DNA of 64,000 nucleotides from Suillus spraguei (taxonomy: Eukaryota > Basidiomycota > Agaricomycetes > Boletales > Suillaceae), in NCBI GenBank assembly GCA_016800925.1, contig JABCPU010000157.1:1-64000 (forward strand). Direction: 5' to 3'. Position numbers and translations under genes: made by a program. Positions 54,790 through 64,000 of this stretch are shown here, in pieces. The notes under the pieces are model-generated. The model was given only the letters and a program-made list of their open reading frames with translations. It was not told the DNA's origin and searched no databases. Position 1 is the stretch's first letter, and every line of letters starts with the position of its first letter.

Positions 54790-55382
54790 ACTACATTGGG
54801 CAACGATACTTCCGTGAAATAATCATAACATAAATATGTAGTGACCATTTTACCATTGTTCAAGCAATCGCAAAATAAAGCAACGCATTTGTCCTGGTAT
54901 TTTCGAGCGTCGGTTAGCAGCTGGCACAACATGAAACCTGAAAGCTATACCTACCAAGACTAAGAACACCCCTTCCCCTTCGTTCCTCCAAGCTCTGCCA
55001 GGGTCGCCCCACAGAAAATTACAAAGGCTCGTGCTCCATTGCCATGCAACTTGAAGATATGTCATTGTGTTGGCCGCCATATCCGCTGGCTGAACCAAAC
55101 AGGAATGAAGGGAACCACAGGCAACACGAGCACCCAGTCATCATTGTACAAGGTATTAACAAAGTTGGAAAAACTGCCAACCTAAATCGTGCCCATGTAG
55201 AAACATTGCTACATGGTATAGAGCTGGTGAGAAATATGTCCCTTGCCATCTCAGCTTTGTAAGATATTTTGTGATTCGGCATGCAATATGACTGATGCAA
55301 CGGATAGCCTCAGTACTCAAAGGAGTCCATCCATGAAGTGGAAGGCAACGCTGAACATGATATTTTGTTATGTACGTATTTA
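54790..55382. other. No intact gene; possible transposase scrap
   Basis: Around 55,150-55,260 the plus strand reads NLNRAHVETLLHGIELVRNM, which faintly resembles the DNA-binding region of DDE3 transposases. Not enough to call. Confidence 0.3.
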
Positions 55383-56081
55383 CTAGTCTATAAGGCGTCC
55401 TTTCAGATGGCTCAACTCATGCTCCAATTCTCTGCAGGCTTTCTCAGCCCTGCAGTGCATGTCCCGCATTTCGGCCAGGTTCTGCTGGAGGTCCTTCCGC
55501 TCTGCCTCAAATCTCACACGTGCCTTCTCATCCAGCGGCTTCTCCACCCAGTCAGATGGTTGCTCATTCAAGGAAATGACTTCTTCACAGGTGTCAACCT
55601 CAGAGGAGGAGTCAGAAGATTGGCACTCTGCATCAGAAGATTGGGATTCTGCATCAGATGCATCGGTAGAATCTGAATCTTGGGTATCCTTCACAACTGA
55701 GCAATACATCTGTGAATGTGGAATAACAATATATGAAAATCACGACCTACCATTGCTACATCTCTCTTGACATGCAATGCACGCTTCGCCTGATCGGCCT
55801 CGGCAAAAATTTCCCATTCTGCGGCAGTATTCGCACCGTGGGGATCTAGGGCCAATTGCCGTCATTATTCCAGCAAGTCTTGGCCTCTTGCCTAACATTT
55901 GTAATTAGTATTAGTGAATATAATGCGTGAGGTGCGGCCACGGCTTACCTGGCAATAGCGAACAAAGGTTGCAGCATCTCCTACACGCTGATGCACTACA
56001 ATACGAATAGCACGCCTCCTTTGCAGCGGTACAGGATTCACATCCAGGGTCCCTCAACTTCCATTCCGGTGGTGGTATCAT
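55383..56081 (-). CDS. Cysteine-rich coiled-coil protein (relative of CC4 exon 3)
   Basis: Exons 56,081-55,949, 55,891-55,751 and 55,696-55,383 with introns of 57 and 54 bp (GT-AG) total 588 nt, 195 residues plus stop, in frame. The N-terminal half has two Cys clusters: CESC...CYSYC...CRRCCNLC, and CEYCRRMGNFC-x7-CIACQERC. The second has the C-x2-C-x6-C spacing of fungal zinc clusters but a short last gap. Then come an acidic Ser/Asp-rich stretch, VISLNEQPSDW, and a coiled coil ending CRELEHELSHLKGRLID. Zinc binding is inferred from spacing; I do not know the function. Agaricomycetes have many proteins that pair a Cys cluster with a coiled coil, often near transposons. Confidence 0.72.
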
Positions 56082-57019
56082 GATGGATGGTTGTAAATGG
56101 TTGAGTGTCAGAGAGTTGGAAAATTTAAAGTTTGACCTTGGGACGTTTTAATTGCTGAAGGATATGCCACAGTCCACCGACGGTCGCTTCCGAACAGGTG
56201 GGTTGCAATCGTCCAGCCACAGATATCGGGAGCCACAATCACTGTGGAAACGAGAAGATGACCAGACCCTACCTGGACACGCTCGAGCCCCTTGCGTAGA
56301 CACAATCCGTAGCTAGTAGTTAATCTGCACTCAGACCAGACGTGAACAAGAAGATTCACATCGCAAAATACAATCATTCATGGAGGACCATGGAGTATCT
56401 GATCCACGGATTGTGCTCTTTCCAAGCATGATGCAGGTTCACTAGTCTTCTTGCAATCATGCTAGCCAGTGTGTCTGCATACATCTTGTTCCTCATTAAA
56501 TATGCTTGCTTCTGATCTGGAAGTCTCCCTATATAAAATTATACACATTATTAATTATATAGTAAATACTTTTGTCCTATTGTACTTTACTGTGGTTGTT
56601 GTTCCGAAATTTCTCTGCACTTGACTGTAGGTGATTCCTCTTGTGCTTCAAGCAAAAACACAATTTCCAATGCTGAGAATCGGATTTTGTGCTTCATTGT
56701 TGAAGCGACTTGAGAGGTGTTTCACATGATTCTGAATTGAATTTTTGTAAATTCAACTGTACCAACTTTCAATGGTCGGACCATAATCGTGCACTCTGAC
56801 CGCCACTATGTTGTGCACATAGGGATGATCTAGGCACTGTCTTCTGCTGGTGCGGTCATGGTTTGGTTGGCATGGAGTATCAAATTCCTTCGATAGAGTG
56901 TGAGGACTAATCGCTGAAAGGAATTCGAATAAACCTATCGCAACGAGGTCAGCGTCAAGGACCAGAACCCAGTCGTATGACACAATAGTACGAAGTTGGT
57001 CAGAGGTATCATTAGGCAA
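56082..57019. other. No gene recognised
   Basis: Minus-strand frames at 56,108-56,377 and 56,753-57,019 (the latter with SYDWVLVLDADLVAIG) are open but unassigned. The latter is hydrophobic and could be one exon of a membrane protein. Confidence 0.3.
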
Positions 57020-57029
57020 CTACACAGCT

Positions 57030-57790
57030 ACAACCCCGGGTATCCAAGGCCACACCCGCACCGACACCCAGAAATATATATTACAGATATACACCCTGGG
57101 TACTACCCATCCAGGGTATACCCGGGGGTCTTGCGTAGGCGTAGCACAGTACATACAAAAAACACACCTGAAATTGCGAGGTAGTCCAGCGCCATTCATG
57201 AAAGACATGGATAGAGTGCGTGACGCTCGTTCCACCATAGAAGTACACTGTCAACGCGTTCGATATCAATACTGAGATGACGATTGAGTTCGTATCTAAA
57301 GCAGGGTGTGAGTGCCGAAAACAGAGTGGAATTAGCGAGCAAGGGCAGAGTGGGAGTAGCGAGCGAAGGCAGAGTGGGAGCGGCAACCAAGGCCAGACTG
57401 AGAGTGGCAAGCGAATGAATAATAAACAAGTTTGAACACGCAAACAAGTTCAGGCAGGTACGGACAAGTCCAAACCAGTGCAGACAAGCCCAGACAAATG
57501 AACTTGAAAGCTAGCAAGAGAGCAATTAAAAAAGGCAGTACACATATATAAATAAGCACATACCTGTATTATACAAACCTCAGACTCGAGATTGATGGTG
57601 TTGTGTTGAAGAACTGGCAGCAATATCAGTAGTTCATAGTAAGTGGTGACGAAGAAGAGTTGTGACACATTTGTCACATGGTACCAGCCAAACCCATGGT
57701 GCGGGTGTGGGTAGGGGTCGGATATCACTACCTCAGACCCATACCCGTACCCCAAACCCACACGGGTAACCCTGACTTGTGCAGTTGCCT
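57030..57790. repeat. CCCGGGTAT/ACCCGTACC tracts and a ~25-bp minisatellite
   Basis: Two degenerate CACCC/ACCCG-rich tracts (57,035-57,130 and 57,685-57,780) lie in roughly inverted order around a 25-bp tandem repeat (57,305-57,420; unit like AGTGGGAGTAGCGAGCAAGG). The arrangement suggests a small element with low-complexity ends, but I see no terminal repeats or target duplication. Confidence 0.55.
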
Positions 57791-57994
57791 AGGCGTATTA
57801 GCATTGCACCAAGGGTTCGAACTTCCATGCTTTCTCTCTCGACTCCTTTGATATTCTCCATTTGGGCCGCTGGTAGGATCCTGCTTCCCATCGTCTTCGA
57901 GCGACAAATTAAAAGTCGGTGGCCTGCACCTAGTTTGTGTGAGGGATCTACCTCAGGTCTATCTGTGTGCACAAGACTGATCATTATCTGTTAG
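57791..57994. other. No gene recognised; presumed LINE 3' flank
   Basis: Sequence downstream of the LINE coding remnant, possibly its 3' untranslated region. Confidence 0.3.
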
Positions 57995-58965
57995 GTCAAG
58001 GTTGGGGGGAGACGTCACCGAAAGTAGACCGTAGACAACCTGTGCTATTGACGAAACGAATGAGTCGAGCACATGCCTTGGGGTGGGACAACAAAAACGA
58101 CAGTGAAGAGGTGCGATGCCGAAGGACGGACGTAAGGACATGAAGCGCTCTTGCATAATGGGGACAGGAGAGTAGGAAGCGTATCACTGTTTCGGCCGTG
58201 TCATCACAAATTGGACAATTAGGCGTGGGGCTCTTGCCGATATGAAAAGATGCTGATCAAGGGAAATATGTCTAGTGCGGAGCCACAGTAGCATGCTGAT
58301 GTGTCGTTTCGGGAGATGCTGAGCGAGGGATATGAATGAGCCTTGGAGAATATTGGGATCTAGTTGAGTGGTGCGTTCATATCGGGGCGATTTGCGCCAG
58401 AACCTTCCCCAGCGTTCTGATAACTCATTTTCTGCGCTTGTTTCAGCGCCGAGATGCTGCAGGGGAGTACGCCTTTGCGAAGGTAGCGAGGGAGTCGTTA
58501 TCTAGGGCTGGATTCTGTGCGTGATTTGGCAGCCTGCTTAGCTTCCTGTTCTGCCAACACATTGCCTATCACTCCATCGTGCCCTGATATCCACCTGACC
58601 GTGATTTTCAGTCGACGATCGTGACTAGTCTTCTTCAAATCCGCTATCATACTGCAAAAGTGATCTATCAAATGATGTCCTGATTTTCTTGTGAAAACGT
58701 CACCGGATTTAATAGTAGCTGGTTGTCCACGAAGATAGATACAGGGAAAGTGACGCCGTCCTCCATAGATAAAAACTGGGCTGCTAAAGTGAGTCCGACC
58801 GCTTCAGCCTCGTAGACAGTATGGTCACCCGTGGTGCCCAGGTGATAACGCAGAATCTTTGGCCGCGGCTGGCCGGTACGGATGAGCACCGCCCCTGCAC
58901 CTATATCACCATTAATGCCTGGTCACTGTATATCTTGATTTCGTCCTAGTTGTCGTGGTGATCTT
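57995..58965 (-). pseudogene. LINE (Tad/I-like) 3' end with RNase H domain
   Basis: The reading EIKIYSD, then GDIGAGAVLIRTGQPRPKIL, LGTTGDHTVYEAEAVGLTLA, SIFVDNQ, LKITVRWISGHDGVIGN and LAEQEAKQAAKSRTESS is the RNase H domain typical of agaricomycete non-LTR elements. The four acidic positions are visible (Asp in YSD, Glu in YEAE, Asp in FVDN, Asp in GHDG). It continues to a tail with CPHYARA and SFLLSHPKACARLIRFVN. Frameshifts near 58,925 and 58,690 and stops below 58,550 break it. The reverse transcriptase and endonuclease are absent, as expected for a 5'-truncated insertion. Confidence 0.75.
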
Positions 58966-60009
58966 GGATGGCGAGTTCCCTGGTAGGGGCAATTGCAATA
59001 AGGATCATGTGTGGTTTGCATCTCCCAAGGTGCTACAGGAGCAATTGTCTTAGAAGACTACTCAGCATACTCCGCTTAAAGCGGAAGGAGATGCGGCGAC
59101 TCCTGTTTAGTTACATACCCCTCTACCTGGACATGACGCAACAGCTGGCTCGACAATGGATGCTGCACCACAATTAAGCAGGAGCTTCGTACATGACGGA
59201 ACTTCTCTTGAGGTCAAGATAGTCCCAGCAGATAAAGCACCACCTGCATACACGTCCGTGCCAATGAGTCATGCGTGATTCAACTCCACCTGTGTCATTG
59301 ATATTCAAGTCAACTCCATCCCTCGGTGATTGCCGTTCACCACATCCATCGTGCGATCCCTGTTACCTATACACGAATCTACGCCAGCAACACGCGAATC
59401 CACTCAACCGACAGATGAACCCATGTCACCCACACGCGAACGGTCACCGGGAGTCTGCCTTTCTCATACCAAGGTCGAGAAATTGGAGACTTCTATATCC
59501 AATGGACTTGTGGGTGCCTATGATGGGACATCGCTATCTCCACCAGACCCAACTCCATTAGACCATGACCAAGGCAGAGATAGGACAAATTTAGTAATTC
59601 CGATATCAACGAGCTTAATGGCAAGACGTAAGGCGATCCGATGTCTCATGGTAGGAACTCAATGATAACAACCCCAATCAAAGCTGATGAAGTATGGTTA
59701 CTGTGCCAACGTCAGTACGACTGTTTGGTATCCAGCCTGTCGCTAGATATACATCCAATAAGCGCTGCACCGGTGTTCACATCGTTTTTCGCGACGCCAA
59801 TGCCATGAGCATAATTCTCTGCTTATTCGCTGCAGTCACCAGAGCTTGAAACAGATTTATCATAAGGATTAAAAAAAATCGGATGATAAACATCAGAAGC
59901 TGTCCCACACAATTTGACCTTTATCTCCTGTGGTTGCTGATGAGCCGGGGGGTATGGGTAAAGGAACTTACCGCCTGCTAGATTGAGGGATAAGAATAAC
60001 ATCAGGCCT
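58966..60009. other. Unassigned; one 111-codon frame
   Basis: The plus strand at 59,330-59,665 is open and Ser/Thr/Pro-rich (TPATRESTQPTDEPMSPTRE) but unrecognised. It may be part of a retroelement leader or a simple degenerate repeat. The rest shows nothing. Confidence 0.3.
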
Positions 60010-60292
60010 TCATCTGCATGATATCAGCCATCCAACTGGGGGTCCGTGTTGGAAATCAACCCGTGAAAGCAGTACGTAGTCACCTTTACGTTTGACTCGT
60101 ACCACTACGCCAGCGCAGTTTTCTGTGCCCAAATCTTGTAACAAGCAGGCTCCTTTTGTTTGTCGATAGGTGTGTACACGGGTCATTTGTTTGTGTTTGT
60201 TATCTGAGTGCATTTGCACTTAAAATTCCTGTACTTTGTAATTCCTCCCCTCACTCCTCTGTGTGCTTGCATCTGTCAGTGTCACATTCTCC
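60010..60292 (+). promoter_or_regulatory. Conserved upstream module of CC6
   Basis: The proximal part (60,144-60,292) closely matches, inverted, 62,310-62,465 before CC7 (CTCCTTTTGTTTGTCGATA, TTTGTTTGTGTTTGTTA, TTAAAATTCCTGTACTTTG, GTGTCACATTCTCC). The distal part (60,010-60,130) resembles 30,665-30,850 upstream of CC1 (GCATGATATCAGCCAT and following). So even distant subgroups share upstream pieces. Confidence 0.55.
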
Positions 60293-60830
60293 ATGTCCCA
60301 ATACACAATCAAGCGGTGTGCAGAGGACGAACTTGCCTCTCCGAAGAATACCAAGCACAGCAGGCATTATTTGGACTCAGATACAACATACTGCATGGTA
60401 TGACATGTTATAATTAAATTTTCTGTGAAACATTAATTCATGTGAATTTCAGGTTGAGGAAGAATATATGCCTGCTTTCGGTTCCAGCGAGGCAGAACAT
60501 GTGTTCCGGCAAAAACTGGAACGCTTGCAGGTGGAGATGAAGTGCCTGGAGCAGGCTAGAGTTCAAGATAGGGAGGAAAGGACCAAGATTGAAGAAGAGG
60601 TTAAATGGAGCCACAAATTGCTTGATCAACTGGATGCAGCGGCGTTGTGCAATAATTCTCGAATTGCCCATCTGGAAGACGAGGTGCAACAGCTTCAGTC
60701 CACCATGAAGGACGTCAAGAATGAGATTGAGAAGCTCATAGGCCAAGGGATTCTGGACGAAACAGCAAAGCAGCATTTCCTTCAAGTGATGAGAGATACC
60801 CTTAAAATACTTGATAACACCAATGTCTAG
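60293..60830 (+). CDS. Coiled-coil family protein CC6
   Basis: Exons 60,293-60,397 and 60,453-60,830 with a 55-bp GT-AG intron; 483 nt, 160 residues plus stop. It starts MSQYTIKRCAEDELASPKNT; exon 2 opens VEEEYMPAFGSSEAEHVFRQ and is a strong coiled coil (LERLQVEMKCLEQARVQDRE, LEDEVQQLQSTMKDVKNEIE) with a C-terminal LQVMRDTLKILDN. It is convergent with CC7. No break was seen. It shares the family start and exon plan with CC1-CC5, but the coiled coil aligns poorly with theirs. Confidence 0.8.
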
Positions 60831-61797
60831 CAGACCAGTAAATAAGTTCAGTAATTCCGTGTGGCAGTGCCTCACAGACCATGTTGTGAGTTGCGAACCC
60901 GGTGTTAACTATATTGCCAGTGCTCACATTGTTGCAATGACGTCTTTTTGCAATGTGGTTGATCCGGTCCTGGTAAGAATTCAACTCGCACTGCAACCAC
61001 ACGATGAACTCCCATTGAAATACCATTATGAAGCCATATTAATCAGTGCGACGGATTGAAAGAGCTTGAATCACACACAGTTGAAGTATATTATTACTGA
61101 CTGTGATACAGGTCTGTTCCACTCCATGGTCCAGCAGTGATTCAAAGTCTGGAGTGAATCAAAGTCACAGTTGGGACCACGCAATCTCTCGCATAACATT
61201 TTTCTTGGTTCGCATCCATCCATACCTCATAGCAAAGGATCTTACATAGCAATGGCGCAACATGGGTGGCCTTTCGCACCCTCAAAATTTTCGGTTCTAA
61301 CGACACTCCGTGTAACCAAGGGCATATCTGGATATTAGAGGATTGCTGTAATTTCCCAAGCACCTGGTTCTGGAGAGCACTCATCCTCCCTTCCGACATT
61401 CAGGACCTGGATCTGGGAGCGCTCATCCTTACCCTTCAGCCAAGCTTGACATTCAGGGTCTGGAATTGGAGAGCACTTCCTGGGTATGATTGATTCTAAC
61501 TGTGACTTTCATGATTAACCTTACAGCTTCTGACAATAGGCTTTACTCCGCACCTCAAAGACAAAGAAAGCAACATCGCTCGCTATTGCTTCTGAAGGTA
61601 ACTTTCAATTTTGCCATTTAGGGTGTCTTGCCCAATGACCACTAACGCAATGCAGTTCCATCTTTCCAGGCAACCGATCTGGCACTAAAAATTGCAATTG
61701 CAATAGCTCCTTCAAGAGAGTTCCAGCCCTCATGGAATCCGTTGATCCAAATACCATCCGTAGGTATATCCTAATGTGCGATACACTAACTGAATTA
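60831..61797. other. Between convergent genes; small tandem repeat
   Basis: 61,360-61,480 holds two to three copies of a ~50-bp unit (CTGGAGAGCACTCATCC, GACATTCAGGACCTGGA). The rest is unassigned, including the 3' flank of CC6. Confidence 0.5.
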
Positions 61798-62309
61798 CTA
61801 ATTGGGGTTGCTAATGCGCACAAAACTCCACTGCCTCCTCCCAACATTCCCGCGACCTGTACGAATCTTCCACGCCGAAAATTTGTGCTTTTGTGCCTTT
61901 GTTTCCAACTGAAGCTGTTGGACCACCTTTTCCACCTCATCAAGATTACCAGAATTGTGATGCACATTTCGCTCTATTCGTTCAAGCAGTCTCCTCTTGC
62001 ATTTAACATCGTCTTTCATCCTCGTCTGTTTCTCCTTATCTTCAACCCTGAGCTGTTCCAGGTATCTGCTCGTCACCTGCAAGTGTTCTATGTGCTGTAG
62101 CAACCACTGCTCTGGCTCGTTCAGACTGAAAGCAGGGATATTTTCTTGCTCGTCCTGAAATTCACATGAAATGGTGATTCACACAAAGTATAATTATGAC
62201 ATACCGTCGAGTATGTTGCATATGAGTTCAAATAATGGCGGCTGTACTTGGTACTCTTCGGAGAGGCAAGTTCATCCTCTGCACGCCGCTTGCTTGTGTA
62301 CTGAGACAT
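61798..62309 (-). CDS. Coiled-coil family protein CC7
   Basis: Exons 62,309-62,205 and 62,154-61,798 with a 50-bp GT-AG intron; 462 nt, 153 residues plus stop. It starts MSQYTSKRRAEDELASPKST, 80-90% like CC6; exon 2 opens DEQENIPAFSLNEPEQWLLQ and then has a coiled coil (LEQLRVEDKEKQTRMKDDVK, VEKVVQQLQLETKAQ). After that the reading departs from CC6 and becomes basic and non-helical (KIRTGRGNVGRRQWSFVRIS), so the C-terminus is probably replaced or frameshifted. Confidence 0.72.
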
Positions 62310-62640
62310 GGAGAATGTGACACTAACAGATGCAAGCAAACAACAGAACAAGGTGAAGAATTCCAAAGTACAGGAATTTTAAGGTGGAATTGCACCCAGT
62401 TAACAAACACAAACAAATCAGTCGTGCACACACATATCGACAAACAAAAGGATCCCGACCATTATCTTCATAATCGACTATGCTGACGCCTCTAAGTATA
62501 AACATTTAATAAGTCGTGTTTGGATCAGCATACGTGTGTACTGTTTTCTCTCTTGTGTTGACCGTCATGATCTTTGTCTTTTTGATTGGAAATTGTATTG
62601 CACTTGTTGCTGATATCATAGTCTTGCTTATCATAGGCGT
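62310..62640 (-). promoter_or_regulatory. Conserved upstream module of CC7
   Basis: 62,310-62,465 is the inverted counterpart of 60,144-60,292. Beyond 62,470 the similarity ends. Confidence 0.5.
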
Positions 62641-63124
62641 CTGTTGAGGACAGGACCTCATTTTGACTTGACTTCATTTTGCTTGATTTTTGCGATTTTC
62701 TTGTTGTCTTGTTTCTGTGATGTTTATGTTATTTACCAGCCGCATAATCTTTGTATTGCACATGCAGGGAGCACTAGACTCCGTTTCCCTCCTCAAATCA
62801 CTTCAAGCTGCTGCAGGCAGCCCATTGCATACATTGAATTCCAAATATAGGATCAAAACAAACTCACAGTAAAACATGCTGCATTGCCAGCCCTTGATAG
62901 GGAACCTATAGACTGTTGCAAAATTCAGATCAGCATATAGATGTTCTAATGCAAATCGACCGACCTTGATGCAGTTCCAGTCAACATGGTGAGATCAGCT
63001 GTTCACCATTCACCCTCTCTGCTCCTGACAGCACAGTAGGTCTTATATCTTTAGTCACTTTGCAGTGTGTCAAGACTGTTCTGGAAATGCTTGATTAGTG
63101 CTCACCCCTGCATGTGATAGTGAG
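62640..63124. other. Short GCTTGATTTTTG remnant, otherwise empty
   Basis: 62,645-62,705 (GAGGACAGGACCTCATTTTG, TTTTGCTTGATTTTTGCGAT) is a remnant of the dispersed GCGTAGC-type repeat. Nothing else is recognised. Confidence 0.45.
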
Positions 63125-63795
63125 CCAGACATTTTCAGAGCCTGCCTGCTCCAATTCATTCATGTAGTTGTGAATCTTGGCTTGTGAAGTTTGTTATGTT
63201 GCATAGATAGTCTTTTGTTTCCATTAAGTGTGTATCTCTAAATTAGAATGATGCAATGTAGCTTGGGGTGATTAGACAAGGAAAACAAATATGTTTTCCT
63301 GATCAAATCGCCCTAAGCTGCTGCAGGTCAACCCTTGTGCACCTGGACCAGCCTGTTTAATAATGCAACCTTGGCTTGGGGTGACTTGACAAGGGAAAAA
63401 ATGAGGAACCAAATTTGTTTCCCCTGTCGAATCACCCTTAGCTGCTGCAGGTCAACCTGAACCAGCCTTTTACTCACGGACAATTCCTCCTTCTGCCTCC
63501 CAGGAAGAACCACTGGACCTTCTCTTGGATGGCTTCCTATTTGTTATTTTGTCAACTCTCTTTCAACCAATCATGGGAACATGATAAATGTTCATCCTGC
63601 CTCTCTGCCCTAAAGTGGGCTTGCGCAGTTCTGGATCCCGGAATTTAGTTCTGCCAGAGGTCTGTTGCCACATTCAATCTACCGGTTGTTTGCACTTTAC
63701 TATAACATCATTTCCACCATGTCTATTAGGTTGGATGAAGAATTCCATTTGCCAAGAATGGTGGCTATTGTTGATCACGCTCTAAGGCACTTGAA
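63125..63795. repeat. Dispersed repeat D2, copy 2
   Basis: Same landmark order as 20,230-20,850 (GAGCCAGACATTTTCAGAGC, GCTGCTGCAGGTCAACCCTT, ACCACTGGACCTTCTCTTGG, CCCGGAATTTAGTTCTGCCA). Slightly longer, moderately diverged. Confidence 0.8.
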
Positions 63796-63869
63796 GGAAT
63801 GTCCATTCATGTTGCAAGGTTGTCCTTCAACCCTGGCTTACTAATGAGGCAAACCTCATGGCAGTCACA

Positions 63870-64000
63870 TTGGCCTGATTTATATTTTGATATTTTGCAA
63901 AATTAATGTTGGGCTGTACCGTCCCAGAAGAGAAAATATCCAGATTGTAAAAATTGTCTGCGGCATTCTGAGACTACAATAAGCATGGTTTCCGTTGCTA
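63870..64000 (+). repeat. Diverged piece of arm sequence at window end
   Basis: The GATTTATATTTTGATATTTTGC, ACCGTCCCAGAAGAGAAAAT and AATAAGCATGG blocks match right-arm 39,655-39,760 in the same orientation. It is a fourth trace of arm material, cut by the window end. Confidence 0.55.

Overview
The window is nuclear DNA of a filamentous basidiomycete, most likely an agaricomycete. Genes are cut by short (about 45-60 bp) GT-AG introns, the recognisable proteins are fungal housekeeping or agaricomycete-expanded families (Mor2/Tao3, XRN1, Sec23, GMP synthase, NACHT proteins, WW-domain membrane proteins), and repeats dominate. This is an accessory, repeat-rich region and not ordinary gene space. 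All family names come from reading translations by eye; no search was run.

Layout. (1) 0.2-8.3 kb is a stack of unrelated tandem satellites: a 175-bp dimeric unit with stem-loops, a 75-bp unit, a 299-bp unit, a 905-bp unit in 2.7 almost identical copies, and a GTTGCACCA minisatellite with a 24-bp palindrome every 201 bp. (2) 8.4-21.8 kb is a mosaic of truncated but still intron-containing pieces of unrelated conserved genes on both strands: Mor2/Tao3, a fungal hypothetical, a NACHT ATPase, XRN1, an MFS transporter, GMP synthase, an adenylation-carrier protein, Sec23, ribonucleotide reductase small subunit and possibly a mitochondrial ribosomal protein. Most carry nonsense codons, frameshifts or active-site losses. 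A dispersed repeat (core GCGTAGCTTTAGGCGAAAAC) flanks most of the mosaic. (3) 22.2-44.35 kb is a giant, nearly perfect inverted repeat: two arms of about 9.57 kb around a 2.97-kb spacer. Each arm holds the same genes: a WW-domain multi-pass membrane protein, a pogo-like transposase C-terminus, a PIF/Harbinger transposase fragment, two unrecognised proteins and a small coiled-coil gene. (4) 44.4-64 kb holds more coiled-coil genes, one cysteine-rich relative, a PD-(D/E)XK-like gene, remnants of a DDE transposase and of a LINE RNase H, and a deleted third copy of arm material.

The most interesting unit is a family of small two-exon (once three-exon) genes, eight copies plus a truncated end, that share an N-terminus of pattern M-S-x4-K-R/Q-x-A-E and then a charged coiled coil of about 110-140 residues. 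Copies occur as divergent, convergent, tandem and palindromic pairs. Upstream sequence is conserved within subgroups although the coiled coils have diverged. One copy is fused to a cysteine-rich relative. The inner edge of the giant palindrome lies inside one of these genes, so recombination between inverted family members is a plausible origin. The function is unknown; I infer nuclear or protein-protein roles only from the basic N-terminus and coiled coil.
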